Positions 11,981 through 23,890 of a DNA stretch of 64,000 nucleotides are shown in pieces. The notes under the pieces were generated by a model. That model was not told where the DNA came from. It searched no databases and was given only the letters and a program-made list of their open reading frames with translations. This DNA is from Cryptomeria japonica. Lineage: Eukaryota; Streptophyta; Pinopsida; Cupressales; Cupressaceae. Location of the stretch: positions 21,740,047 to 21,804,046 of the forward strand of contig NC_081405.1 in NCBI RefSeq assembly GCF_030272615.1, read 5' to 3'. Position 1 is the stretch's first letter. The number at the start of each line of letters is the position of its first letter. The position numbers and the translations under genes were made by a program.

Positions 11981-12033
11981 AAACCTACTTAGAGAACGAG
12001 TCTTTTCCGGAATTTGTGCAAATTAGGTGGTAA

Positions 12034-12471
12034 GTGTTGCAAGATTATTATGGATCTAGTGGAAGTACTAATAATTTGGTATCTAAGGAGATGGTAGTGA
12101 AGCTTGGACTGAAAAGGCTTGCAGATCCTTGTCCTTACAAGGTAAGTTGGTTACAAGATGATCAAAAGTTAGAAGTAAAGGAGCAATTTTTGGTGAGTTT
12201 TAATATTTATCCTTTTAGGGATGAGGTGTTTTGTGATGGTGTATCTATGAGTGCTTGTCATGTCTTGTTGGGAAGACCTTGGCAATTTGATAGAGGAGCT
12301 ATTTATGAGATTAGAAGAAACCTAATCACTATTGAGAAGGATGGGAAGAAGTTCACATTGACTTCTTTGAAGGAGAAAGAGAAGGAGGTTAAGAATATGA
12401 GTCTTGAGAGAAGTTGCAGTACTAAGAAACTGGTTGCAGTGGTTATACCTGAAGGTGGCATGGATTTGTAG
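12034..12471 (+). pseudogene. Element B protease-region remnant
   Basis: It resembles the retropepsin and following linker of plant chromoviruses, with STNNLVSKE, CHVLLGRPWQFDR and KKFTLTSLKE. The catalytic D is at 12053-12055, but a one-base indel at 12056-12060 separates it from the following S-G. Downstream (12640-12770) only a short coding-like tail remains before the 3' LTR. Confidence 0.75.
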
Positions 12472-12804
12472 AAGGATTTGATATATAAGCCTAATAGATA
12501 GAGAAAACCAGATGACAAAAAGCTTATGGTGACACATTGGATGAAGTCTTGTGGTAGAAACAAATCAGAGTTGTAGAAGAAAGAAAGAAGTAAAAAGAGA
12601 CAATGTGCAAATCTGAAGCAAAGGAAGAGGAACAAATAGAGTCAAGAGTTAGAGAATCTGGTTGAGGTTTCAGAGGAGCTAAAGAAGAGGTTTGCAGATA
12701 AGGAAGATGTTTGGATCAGAAATGAGCATGGGTTCTTTATCTTGAATCCTTTTCGATCTTCATGAGTTGCCTCTCATGGAACATCTCTTTCTACCTAGGG
12801 TGTT

Positions 12805-13623
12805 TGATGCAGGAGCATCCCCAGTCTATGAGCAATCTTGCATTAACCAAAAATATTTCCTTTCAGTTTAGGTCTTGTTTAGTTCAGTGTGTAGTTTTAT
12901 GTGTTCCTATGGGTAGGTATTGGTGGTTGCTTTATTTTCATTGCAAATCCTATTTTCGGTTTCTAGGTTGGTTCATGTGCTTAGTTCCATATTTTCAGTC
13001 CATTTGGATTCTTTTTCAGCTAGTTATCGCTTCCGGTTTGACTATTTATGAGTTATGGGACAGTTCTTGAGCTTACCAGTTGGTTTTTCTTTATTTCTAG
13101 AGTGGTTTCTTAGCATGTGGATATATTTGGGGTCTTGTCTGATGTTCTTTGGCATGTGGTCGACCTTCATGTTGATCCACACTTCTTGGTTGTTATTTTT
13201 CGAAGGAATTTCTTTCATTCTTAGGGTTGACCTAGTTACACATTTCATTTTTCCTGCATTGGTAAATGTAATATTTTGTGGCCAATCTAGATATGTTCCA
13301 GGGGGTATATATAGAATATTATGTAATTATTTGTAGCACGTTAGAGATGAGAATAAGGATTTAGATTTGTGATTAGAGATTTGGTTGACTCTGAGAGTTC
13401 TTGATGGATTGTATCTGGCATGTAGCCTGCATGTAATTGGTTGACTACCGAATGTTCTATGATGATTATATAATGATAACCGCTTGGTTGCCGGAGATTT
13501 TGAGACAATAATATGATCTGTTTCTATAATCTTTCTAAGTTTTATTATTTCTTTCATTGTGTTACTCTTGCTGCATAAGTTGGTCAGTTCTCTTTTGAGG
13601 AATCACCGGTTATGGCTACATCA
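12805..13623 (+). repeat. 3' LTR of element B
   Basis: 819 bp, TGATGC to TACATCA, direct repeat of 9896-10706. No clear polypurine tract is visible immediately before it, consistent with the deletion having removed or altered the 3' interior. Confidence 0.92.
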
Positions 13624-13728
13624 GACATTCCAGTTTTTTTTATGGGAAGATTCTTAGTAGCCTTCCTAGATTAAAGGATTTTACTATGATTCTAAGAGAA
13701 TATTCTACATAGTAGGCTATCTTAGATC
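13624..13728 (+). pseudogene. CLASSY-like fragment, downstream piece
   Basis: It begins with the duplicated target GACAT. Joined in phase with the piece ending at 9895, it adds only a few family-like residues (DIPV) before the frame shifts. A second frame then reads about 22 residues to a stop at about 13720. It is cut off by the start of element D at 13729. Too short for an independent identification; its position is the evidence. Confidence 0.5.
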
Positions 13729-14842
13729 TATAATATCAAAAATCTCACCCCTAGAAATTATTGGAACAAATGGTGCCTTCCTCCATGTCATCAGAGGTCG
13801 GGCTTCACCACTTTTGTCCTTTTGTCCACTCAGATCATCCTTGTTAGCTTCAAACGAATGCATTACCAACTCTACCAACTTGTCAACTTTGGGGACTAGG
13901 GAGCGACACAAAGACATCCATGCAACTTGTTATCATCTTGCGAGTCTGACAGTTTGCAAGTGGTTGTTTGAGCGTTATGCCTATGCCCAGAAGGGATCGT
14001 AATGCCTCTGCATGCACCCACCGACGTTCGGTTTCTGTCCAAGGCGTTTATCTATCAATTTCTAAGGCATTTTGGAGGATTCCTTTGGAAAGTTAATAAT
14101 ATTTCATAGGTTGAAGCTCTTTTATACTTCTTCGACAATATTTACAACTTCTTGTGCGAACATCACCATTATTGCAGCTTTCCAGATAGCTCATGCCATC
14201 ATCTCAACAAGCATTGTGAAAGGGGATTTTTTCTTACTTGCTCTTCCTTTCACTTACCAAGTTATCATTTATCATTTTACAATGTTTCGAGATTTCTTTT
14301 TATCATATTATTATTATCATGGCTTCTTGGGTTGTCCGTGGAGGTGGAAACACCAAAACGAGGGTCTGACTTAGGTAGGCTCCAAAACACAACTCACAAT
14401 ATTTTCCTTCTTACGTGTGTGTAGGTACGCCATCATGGGGAAGAGACTCTCTTGCAAGAGGCTTCATAGCATGTCCATTTTGTAACATTTCCTTACTTTC
14501 CTTTTATTTTCTTATTTTATTTTGTAATCCACACTTTTCATTCATTTCAGTATTGTTTAGTTGTTGTGCAACTTTTATTATTTCATCTAGAGATTTCTGC
14601 CCAAACTTTGCACTCCATCCGTACAAGACAACAATGTGTCATGCTGGCATCTCATCTCTATGTGTTCGTCCTAAGGTTAGAGGCTTAGTAGAGCCACCCA
14701 GAGAGTCCTTTTGGCTTTTTGTCACCTTATCATAACTCTATTATCCCCTAGCTCACCTTAGCGCTAGTTCAAGGAGGTATCAAAGGGAGAGTTTGTTCTC
14801 GAGGATTCATCATCCTTGAGGTAACAAATTTCCTCCATTACA
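13729..14842 (+). repeat. 5' LTR of element D
   Basis: It matches 55747-56432 plus 57236-57610 in order, for example 'aaaatctcacccctagaa' near its start, and 'gcttcatagcatg' and 'ttcaaggaggtatcaaaggg' near its end. It ends CATTACA at 14842. Directly after it comes TTTTGGTTAACTTGACGTG (14843-14861), the equivalent of the primer-binding site in element C. Confidence 0.85.
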
Positions 14843-15184
14843 TTTTGGTTAACTTGACGTGAAAATTTTTCTTCTTGCATCTTTATGTTCATTCATTTTA
14901 TTGCATAAGCTTTTAAGTTTTCAAAAATATGAAAGTTAAAAAAAGAAAAACAAACAAACAAACATTCGCGGTTAGTTTAAATTCCTACATTTCCTTTTAG
15001 CATTTGCATTTAACTTAAACCAAATCTATCATTAAAACTTTTCCATGTCCCTATAGTGTGGTTTTTAACATCGGGTAGCTCGTCTATGATCTTTACAACC
15101 CAGACTACCACAGGAGCCATAGTTAGGAGGTCATCTAGGTAGATTTTTTCTCCTGACCATTATAGTCCTCCTTTACCTAACACA
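14843..15184 (+). other. Leader of element D with primer-binding site
   Basis: The first bases (14843-14861) resemble the element C site TTTTGGTGAACCCGACGTG with three changes. The donor tRNA is not identified. The rest is a short AT-rich leader before gag. Confidence 0.6.
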
Positions 15185-16395
15185 ATGTTCAACGATCAAG
15201 CACTTGACCCAAATGATCTCTTTGCTTCTCATCCCCTTAAGTCCATTTCGATAGGGGGCCCCTCTCCATCTAGTTCACAATCTAGCTCCCAGAGCAATTC
15301 TCTAAGAAATTCTACTCCATCTTCCCCTCCTGTTGTTGATCATGACTCTTCTCTCACTGTTGATTTTGAGAAAATTGACATGCTTGAGTAGAATTTGAGA
15401 GAATTTGAGGGATTTCTAAATTGGGAGAATGTCCTCCCCTAGGTTGGAAATGTCATCAACACTCTGAGAGACATGTTGATCTTAGATAGGAGAGGCTTGG
15501 ATATGTTGAGGGCCTTATCTATGATTGTCAAATGTGCCTTTGGTTGATACCTGTCCATTACCTATTGACCTCATCTTAGTGTCGGTATGCCTAGTTTGAC
15601 AGTGCACATGGCTGATCTCGCGCCTACTATTCTTAGTATCACAACTTCATCTACCCCCTTGGGCTATCTAGGTATGTCTAGTGGCTCAATGTTTTCCTCC
15701 ATTGTAGCTCATATGTCTATGGTTAGCTCTAGCACTAAATCTGTCAGTGGCACTGTTCCTTCTGGAGGTTTCGATAGAGGTGGTGGCAGATTTGGCCCAC
15801 CTCCACCTCCTCTACCCATTAATCCAATCTTGAACACCATCTTTCAAAACATGGGTCAGTTGTAGTTATAGTTAACCAGCTTGGCCTTCGCTTATGGTTA
15901 GTCATTCATGCCTGCATATTACAAAAATAGCCCCCTCGATATCACCATCCTAAACACTATCCTTCCTACTGGTGCCGAGTCTTTGAATCTCGATAGGTTC
16001 AATGGTGATGGGGACCCAAATATGCATATAGATTCCTTCATGACTGTGTAGTGATTACCATAGTCTAGATTTTGTTTTTCTCAAGCTGTTACCAAATTCC
16101 CTCAAAGGAAAAGAATTATAATGGTATAGCTCTCTGCCTAATCATTCCATTTGTACCTTCAATTAGCTTATGGATATCCTCCTCAAGCAGTTTTGAGGTG
16201 AACATTGGTAGTAGGGTCACTATCACTGACCTTGTTTATTGTAAACAAAAGCCTAATGAGAAGGTCACATATTTCATCTTAAGCTACCAAGAAATCTCCA
16301 CTAGGATCCCCTTTGCCCTACTAGATAGTGACTTGCAGAGAATGCTCATCAACAATCTGCAGCCGACATTAAGGGAGAAACTATGCATTAATTGA
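15185..16395 (+). pseudogene. Element D gag remnant
   Basis: A serine- and proline-rich N-terminal region (15185-15391) and a second P/S-rich block (15587-15865, with a GGGRFGPPPPPLP segment) precede a capsid-like core. In the core, DRFNGDGDPNMHIDSF (about 15990-16035) and a later segment ending in DSDLQRMLINNLQPTLREKL match the gypsy gag pattern seen intact in elements C and F. Several stops and frameshifts break it. It is the most decayed coding region of the tower, consistent with D being the oldest host. Confidence 0.7.
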
Positions 16396-17051
16396 TATCA
16401 AAACTTTGCAAACATGTGGTCTACCCTTATGGATTACCAACACAGTATGTCACAATTCGGAGATGCCACTTCAAACCTGTGTGGTGGGTCCTTTGCAAGC
16501 ACATCAATGGAAGGGTCCCAGAAGAATAAAGTCATCGCTAATGTTGCAGCTATTCCTTCGATGGCTACTACACAAGTCCCATAACAAAATAGAGTCTTTA
16601 CTAAGTTGAATGACTCCTACCTAAGCATAATGCAATGGTTTTTGAAAGACAACCTTATCACCCTTTCAGAGATTAAACTGCTATCTGATAGTTGACCCTA
16701 CCCCCACTGGTATGATGGATCAAAGTTGTGCCATTATCACCATGTTCTTGGTCATGACAATGAGTGGTGTTATTATCTTTGACATGTTGTCCAAGACCAC
16801 ATCAACAGTGGTGCAATCAAGGTGTATGTGCGGAAGCACAAATCAAACAAGTCTGTTGATAAAACCAACAACAACTTGTAGATCTTTACTAATCCTTTCC
16901 CTCCACATTCAACAAACTTTATCTCTGCATCAGATCCTTCTTCGGATGATGGTCCATATGTAAACATGGTCACCATCACCCCCATTAGCTCACCTCTGGC
17001 CCAGAAGAGGAAGGTATCTAATCTGTCCTTGTCGTTTATCTCCTGGATGCC

Positions 17052-17550
17052 TTGTATTGTAGAGAGCTTGCTCCTCTTTATTTTCCTGCCAAGCTTAATG
17101 ATCAAACTGTCACAGGTGTGATGGTTGACCCATCAAGTAGAGTCAACATTATCATAGAGGAGACTCTCTTTGTGAATGGTTGGCATAGGCTAGTATATGA
17201 TGAGTGTTGCGCAACCTTGAGGATGCATGACAGGCTCTCTATCTGCCCCTTGGGTAGTACCACCCTGACAGTCCTCATAGGGCCTAAGGTTGTATCCTAT
17301 GTGTTTGTAATCATTCCTAAGTCAGACCTCTTCTAGGTTAAGCTCAACATTCCTTAGGTGATTACTATGGAGGCGGTCCCTTTGGTTGTCCATAAATGTA
17401 TTAAGTTCCCCCATGAGAGCACAGTGCATGTGATCCAAGATACTAGATATCGGCCCTTAATTACTCATCGGGATTTTTTCATTGGACCACTTTTGGCCTA
17501 CTCCAGTGGGGCCCATACTTCCCTATGGTGATTTGATGTACCATGCTTAC
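17052..17550 (+). pseudogene. Element D protease-like domain with D-P-S triplet
   Basis: The translated segment GVMVDPSSRVNIIIEE has the retropepsin active-site context, but the triplet is D-P-S (17127-17135) where retropepsins have D-T/S-G. The rest follows the plant gypsy pattern: CATLRMHDRLS, then LGSTTLTVLIG, a hydrophobic strand, and VHKCIKFPHE. Element C shows the same D-P-S. Stops at 17334 and downstream inactivate this copy. Confidence 0.72.
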
Positions 17551-19223
17551 TATCAGTATAAGATGGGGGAGTCAACCCCTAAATCTGTGCAACCTAGTGT
17601 TTCGTTGCCACTTCCTACATTGACCCCTCCTCAATTGATTTTGGTCTTGGAGCGGGTAGTGCCTTATTTTCCCTCATCAATGAGGGTTGAGGCTAAGCTT
17701 TCTCCCTCAAATAGACCTCCACATCCGCCTAGGACCGCACATCCTCTAGCACTGTCTGTTGTTCTACAACTACGCCTAACATAGCCAAGGGAAAGACACC
17801 CATGCTATCGAAGTTTGTGGCCTGCCCTCCCTTCGAGCTCCTAATCATAGTCGATATTCCCCGACTACCTTGTATCAAGAGATGGAAGTTATCTTCTCGT
17901 GTTCCTTTGTCCCTACTTGTTCCTTCATCATAGACTATAACGACACCCTCTGTCCCTCTAACGTCTCCTCAAACAAATAATAGTCGGGTGCCCATAGCTA
18001 TGAATGTGGTACCTCTCTAGGATGCACCTACTATTTCATCAATTGGGCCTCCTCCTACCCCTGACACAGTTCCAGAGGCCTCTCTTATGGAGCACGATGC
18101 TCCTAAATCCTCTCAGGCTTCAATTGGTGGTCCTCAAATTTGTTGAAATCAGTGTGTGCATGAACGTAAACACTTTCGACGGGCTAGAGCTTGAGAGCAT
18201 GATGTTGCTTTTTAGTTTGTTGGGGCATCCTCGATACCTAGCGCTATTGTCTCCAAGCCTATCTCCTCGTCTGCTCTTATCTCTACACCTACCTCATTTT
18301 TTCTTCCTACCACCTTAGGGCCTGATGATGAACCTCCCCCTAAGAGGGTACAAGTCTTCATTTCTCCTTCTTTGGAGCCACCTCTTATCACCTCTCTTCC
18401 ATACATACCTCCCTTGTCCTAACCTCTTGATACATTTCACACATAGGTGGTGCCTAGTGTAGCTTTGTCTACCCCTCTTGTTTTGCCACCGCTCTAGCAT
18501 CTGAGTTTTTCTGGGGTCCTTCAGCCTACTATGGTTGATAGGAGGCCTATAACTCTTGTCCCATATAAATGCAAGTTCAAGTAGGGCCTCATCCTATATT
18601 TTTGACGATGCAAGTCTTTGCAGGTATCGATACCTAGCGCTATTGTCTCCAAGCCTGTCTCCTCGTCTGCTCTTATCTCTACACCTACCTCATTTTTTCT
18701 TCCTACCACCTTAGGGCCTGATGATGAACCTCCCCCTAAGAGGGTACAAGTCTTCATTTCTCCTTCTTTGGAGCCACCTTTTATCACCTCTCTTCCATAC
18801 ATACCTCCCTTGTCCTAACCTCTTGATACGTTTCACACATAGGTGGTGCATCTGAGTTTTTCTGGGGTCCTTCAGCCTACTATGGTTGATAGGAGGCCTA
18901 TAACTCTTGTCCCATATAAATGCAAGTTCAAGTAGGGCCTCATCCTATATTTTTGACAATGCAAGTCTTTGCAGGTATGCTCCTCATCCCTTTCTCTATC
19001 TGTCTCAATGACTACTAGTTTTTTGTATCTGTATGTGTGATTGAGAAGGCCCCACCTTCTCCTGAGTTTATCACTTCCCCTCTTCCAAAGTTCAACAACC
19101 CCTTTTTCATTTCATCCTCTCCAAGTGAGCCACCTACTTCCTCCATGGAGGCCTACATGTTCAACTCCTTGGAGGATATCCTGACTTTGTCTATGATCTT
19201 TTCACAATCGTTGACCCTCACCT
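17551..19223 (+). pseudogene. Element D proline/serine-rich tail, left part
   Basis: The sequence translates in pieces to P/S/T-rich protein (for example 19037-19223: SPEFITSPLPKFNN, then SSPSEPPTSS). It corresponds in position and composition to the tail after the protease in element C. It contains the local duplication 18231-18976 and is cut at 19224 by element G; reading resumes at 39316. Confidence 0.6.
18231..18976 (+). repeat. Tandem duplication inside the D tail
   Basis: Unit 1 is 18231-18626 (396 bp) and unit 2 is 18627-18976 (350 bp). Both begin 'tcgatacctagcgctattg'. Unit 2 lacks a 46-base piece present in unit 1 (about 18453-18498). The units are almost identical otherwise, so the duplication is younger than most of the decay in D. 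Confidence 0.9.
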
Positions 19224-21393
19224 TGGTGCAGGAGCACCTAGTTGAGTAAAACTCCCATTTTTTGAGTTTTGAATTCTTTCATGTTTGTAATGTCTTGTGT
19301 TAGGTTGATAATGTTTTTTTAGGTTGTTATGAGTCATGTGTAGTGGTTTTGATCTCATTTTGGGCTCAAGAGATCAAAGTTTACATTTCAGGCTTTGAGT
19401 TGACAATTTTTGGCAAAAAAGTGCAAAATTGCTAAAAAGGTCTTCTAATTCTTTCAAAAGAATTGAAACATGTTTGATAAGTGTTTTTAGGCATGTCTAA
19501 GTTGATTAGACAAGTTGATAAGGCTAGATTGTCAAAAATGCCTTTTTGAGCAAGAAATGTTGTCATTTGGCTCAAAAAGTTGTCAAAGTTGTCATTTTTG
19601 TGTTTTTCTTGCAAAACATGGTTGTGGAAGCCTCATGTCCATACTGAGCTTGATAACCAACTTTTTGGACTATAAAAACACCTCTCTTTTCTTTGAAGAA
19701 GGTTGGTGATTGTTTAAACAAGAGTTTCTTCAATAAAATCATGAGATAATGGCTTTATGATTGGTTTTTGTATCATTTAGTGCAATGATCCATACTGTAG
19801 CTTCTTAATCCATACTATACCTTTGGGAAAGTGTGCATAGTACTTTTATAATTTTCTCTAGTTGATTGCTACATTGGTTTCTTCTAGAAGTTTGATTGTA
19901 CAAAATTATATCCAAACTGTGTGCTCGCTGCCCTGTCAAGGGTTTGAAGTTCCAAAATGACTCCACTTGACTAATCCATGCTGGGGATCCCACAATATGG
20001 ATTCAGTCAAGTTGGAACTCATGTATATATTGTACATATGCTTTCTTTTAAGCCAAAATGTTGGTTGGAAGAAGAATTTGAGTGAATACTAGGCAAGTAT
20101 TGATTACTCAACTAGTAGTGTGTTTACAACTCAAGATTTGCACCCAAAGTCTAATTTGGAGTGAACAAATACATGAGGCAGAGATTTGGACATATGGCCA
20201 ATGGTGTGTAAGATCACATTTTCATTGGTTTAGCTTGATCCTCTTAAAATTTATCCTTTTGTAAGCAAACAGTGAGTTCAATGTTTTTATGACTTGTATT
20301 TGACAAAATGCTCATGGAATGCTTTAAGAGCGTAATCCAAGCCTTGAATCATGAAGGCAATGTAATAGGAGGTTTTTTTAATGCTTGAATACCTCATTGA
20401 GGTTCTATACAAGTTGATACTTCTTGTAAAATGGGTCCAAAAAGTGCAGCAGTAATCTGACAGGTAAAGGGCAGCAAGTGGACAGTCACAGTGATATTTC
20501 TCTCCATTTTCAGTTGCTTGCCAAGTGTTTGGCATTATGATTGTGTGTTAGAGGCAGGGCACACATGTCTAAGATAGATCAAATTACCTAAGAATTTCTA
20601 GGCACTTTCTTTGATGGACAACAAAGAAAACTTGGTGGACAAGCTTCAAAACCCTCCAAAACCCTACTTTTATGCCCAAATTTGTGTATAGTCCTCATAT
20701 CACAATGACAAAGGCCTAAACCATGAAAATGTGTTAGAAAATACCTCTAAACCATCACCCAAGTCAACTTTGTGGGAGGTTTTAACCATCATTGAGAATA
20801 ATAAGCAAAAAAATGCCAATTAGGCCTCCACAAGCTAGTAGCCTTTTGGGGTTGCATAACACACAAATGATAGTTTTGGTCAAAATGCTCAAACCCAATT
20901 GTAAGGAGGAGTTGAGGGTTTGTGAAACCTTAGGAGAAAAATCCTAAAAAGTGAGAAAAATTTCAAATGGGTCCTTGGACAGTGTGTAGCCCCTTTTGAG
21001 GTTTTGGACCCTTGGTTGCCTAGTTGAGTAAGCCAAGGCTATGTGCCTTAAACTAAAATTTGAGCATCAAAATTGGAACAAAACCTTACTACCCTTACTT
21101 TTCCATGCGAAAGACTCTTAAAGAACTCTGAAACAGAGGGTTGAATGCCAAAGATCAGAGATTGAGGGTGTGTTGATGGGTGGAGTGAGAAATTTGAGTA
21201 GATTTGAGCATGAGAGTGAGCTTTCACCAAAAGGGGAGTGTGCTAGGAAAGTGATACATGAGATGCTTGGTACTATAACCACAAGAAGGACTTTATAAAC
21301 ACATACAATAGACTCAAACAAGTTTTTGGGTAACAAATTGAACCTCTTGAGAAAATTGGCTTTTTGAGCACTTTACTAGCAATCTCCCTATCA
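19224..21393 (+). repeat. 5' LTR of chromovirus G
   Basis: 2,170 bp and highly similar to 37163-39315. One visible difference is a short extra segment near 19302-19318. Open frames inside the LTR occur in both copies with changes and are not genes. Confidence 0.93.
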
Positions 21394-21446
21394 TAGTGGT
21401 ATCAAAGCCAACAAAAGATTTAGGAGGAAAGAAACATTAGGCAAAC

Positions 21447-22090
21447 ATGGTGACCAATGCAAAATTGGCCAGGAAGGTTGAGGACCAAGAAGAGGAAAAT
21501 AGGGCACTCAGAGAAAGATTAGATCAACTAGCAATGAAACTAGCTGAAGTAGAAATCAAAACTGAAGAAGTATATGATAAGGCTGGAGATTAGGGTAAAA
21601 TGATGGCAATAGAGATGAGGTTCCCATACCTGACCCTATTATTGAGAAAGAACCATTCTTGAAAGCCTTGAGAGCTATGAGTGGTAAGACCTTAGAAGGA
21701 GTGGCCCTTTTCAGTGGGAAGATGGATCCAAATGCCCGTATAGAGTGGATTAATGAAGGGCTACAAAACCATTTTGAATGTGATGGAGTGACTGAAGCAC
21801 AAAAGGTTAAGGTGGAAAAATCAAGGCTGAGAGGGGCAGCCTTAACTTGGTGGAAGTTCATCCAAGAGGAAAGGGTGAAAGAAGGTAAGCAACCACTAGC
21901 CACTTGGAAAGCACAGGTAGCCAAAATCAAAGAAATCTACCTGCCTGAAGACTATAAAATACAACTTCACCGGAAAAGACAAAATTTGAGACAAAAAGAC
22001 CTAGATGTCAGTAGCTACATTGAAGAGTTTCAAAAATTGTGCATGAGATCCATAGTAGTGGAGGATGAGAGCATAAAAGTGGCAAGGTAC
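21447..22090 (+). pseudogene. Chromovirus G gag, N-terminal half
   Basis: ATG at 21447 opens a coiled-coil-like acidic segment (MVTNAKLARKVEDQ onward) that meets a stop and a frameshift near 21590-21650. From 21659 the capsid core is clear: GKMDPNARIEWINEGLQNHF, AALTWWKFIQEE, and VSSYIEEFQKLCMRS. The frame breaks exactly at 22090 where F inserts after '...VARY'; it resumes at 33188. Confidence 0.85.
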
Positions 22091-22897
22091 TGTAGACACC
22101 CAAAATTGTCTAGTCTAATTAAATAAATATTTTATTTATTTAATTATCTAAGCTTAATTCTTCTATTAATTAAATAAATCTTTATTTATTTAATTAATTC
22201 ATTTATCCTCTTCTAGCCTTATTCTCATTTAAATAAATACATTTATTTATTTAAATTATCCTTTTCCTAAATTAAATAAATATCTTATTTATTTAATTGA
22301 TCCCACTTCTTCTATTAATTATATAAATATTTATTTAATTAATTAATTCATTAACCTTTTCTACCCATGACACATGTCATTCATCTCTTAATTCCTACAC
22401 TACCTACCCCTTTCATTATTTTATTATTTCTTTTACCTACCCTCTAATCATAGCTGACCTCCTTTTACACCTCTCAATCTTATCCCTCCATTTCATATAG
22501 TGTCTTCTATATAAGAGGATGCTTCCTTCATTATCAACCCTAATCAATCATTCTAATCAATCATCCTAATCAATCATTCTAACTACTTGATCAATTGACT
22601 ACTTGGCATATGTGATCCTACTTGCAACCACATTCGGTTCTTTGTTGAGCTCTTGTGCACATATAAAATCTGAGAGCAAATACATCAAACAAGATCAATG
22701 GAGATAGGAAGAATGGAGATCTAAACCCTATTGGACATGTGATGGTATAATCTTTGTGATTTCATTTGATTTGCATTGTCTTAGGTAATCTTCATATGTT
22801 ATGGTGGATCTTTGTTGTTGTTAGGCTAGGGTTTTGTGGTTGAATTCATTTAGCCTTTCAATATCGTTATTATTGCTATCCATTTTCACAATATACA
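22091..22897 (+). repeat. 5' LTR of element F
   Basis: 807 bp. The first third is made of alternating 'aattaaataaat' blocks. It is followed by TTTTGGCATGCCCCGTGGGA (22898 on), the probable primer-binding site, whose tRNA I cannot name. Confidence 0.92.
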
Positions 22898-23053
22898 TTT
22901 TGGCATGCCCCGTGGGACATGAATTTTTGTTAGATCTGTGTTTTTTGTAGATTTTTCTAACCCTATATTGCTGTTTTGTAAAACAATTTGGAGAATAACC
23001 TTGTGCAGCTAGGGTTTTGGACACAAAATCAAGATCTTGGAGAGATTTGATCA

Positions 23054-23890
23054 TATCTCACAAATGGATTGGACATTTTGCACCAAATTGTTTTTGCAGG
23101 TTGAAGAAAGTATCAGGAGCTCTCAATACAAAATTCAGAATTTTTGGAGCAAATTTTCATTTTCTATGAATTTTTTATGATTTTTCATAAAAAATTAATT
23201 TTGAGAGAAAATGAGAGAATTTTTCAAATTTTCTTACCTTTTTGGAAATCTCTCATAATTATACATAGGATCTGTTCTTTGTGATTTTAATTTTGATGCA
23301 AAATAGTTTCCTAAAAATCAGATCTTTAAAAATTAGGGTTTTTCCTTATTTTGATCAAATCTCACAAACGGCTTCAAATTTTGACATAAAAAATTTTGTG
23401 CAGGTCAAAAAAAGTATTAGAAGAGTTCAATAAAAATTTAATATTTTTTGGATCACTTGTTCAATTTATATGAATTTTTTATGATTTTTCATAAAAAATT
23501 AATTTTGAGAGCAAATAAGCAAATTTTTTGGATTTTCTTACATGTTTGGAAATTTATCAGAATTATACATAGGATCTGTTCTTTGTGATTTTAAATTTGA
23601 TGCAAAATCATTCCTCAAAAATCAGATATTTGAAAATTATGGTTTTGCATTATTTTACTTATATCTCACAAACTGCTTGGATTTGTTGTAGAAATTTTTT
23701 TATACGGGTTTGGAAGACCATCAGGACTCTCTAGTAAAAATTTTAGATTTTTTGGATCGATTTTTCATTTTATATGAATTTTTTATGATGTTTCATAAAA
23801 AATTAATTTTTGAAGAAAATTATCAAATTTTTTGGATTTTCTTACATTTCTGGAAATCTATTGAAATTTTACAGGTGGTCTTTTTTTATG
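23054..23890 (+). repeat. 305-bp tandem repeats in the F leader, about 2.7 units
   Basis: Unit starts are marked by 'atctcacaaa' at 23054, 23359 and 23662. Each unit contains a near-palindrome 'gatttttcataaaaaatta' followed by a T-rich segment. The third unit is partial. Confidence 0.88.

Larger units (their letters stand above)
9896..13623 (+). mobile_element. Element B: internally deleted Ty3/gypsy LTR retrotransposon
   Basis: Two direct LTRs (9896-10706 and 12805-13623) flank a 2.1 kb interior. Both begin TGATGC and end in a TCA. The target duplication GACAT is perfect (9891-9895 and 13624-13628). The interior keeps gag and protease remains but has no reverse transcriptase, RNase H or integrase. 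The protease region runs almost directly into the 3' LTR, so pol was deleted. It interrupts the CLASSY-like fragment. Confidence 0.93.

Noticed and set aside
18212-18802. Paired minus-strand frames with almost identical proteins
   Set aside because: They are antisense to the duplicated block in the D tail, so the similarity reflects DNA duplication and not a gene pair.
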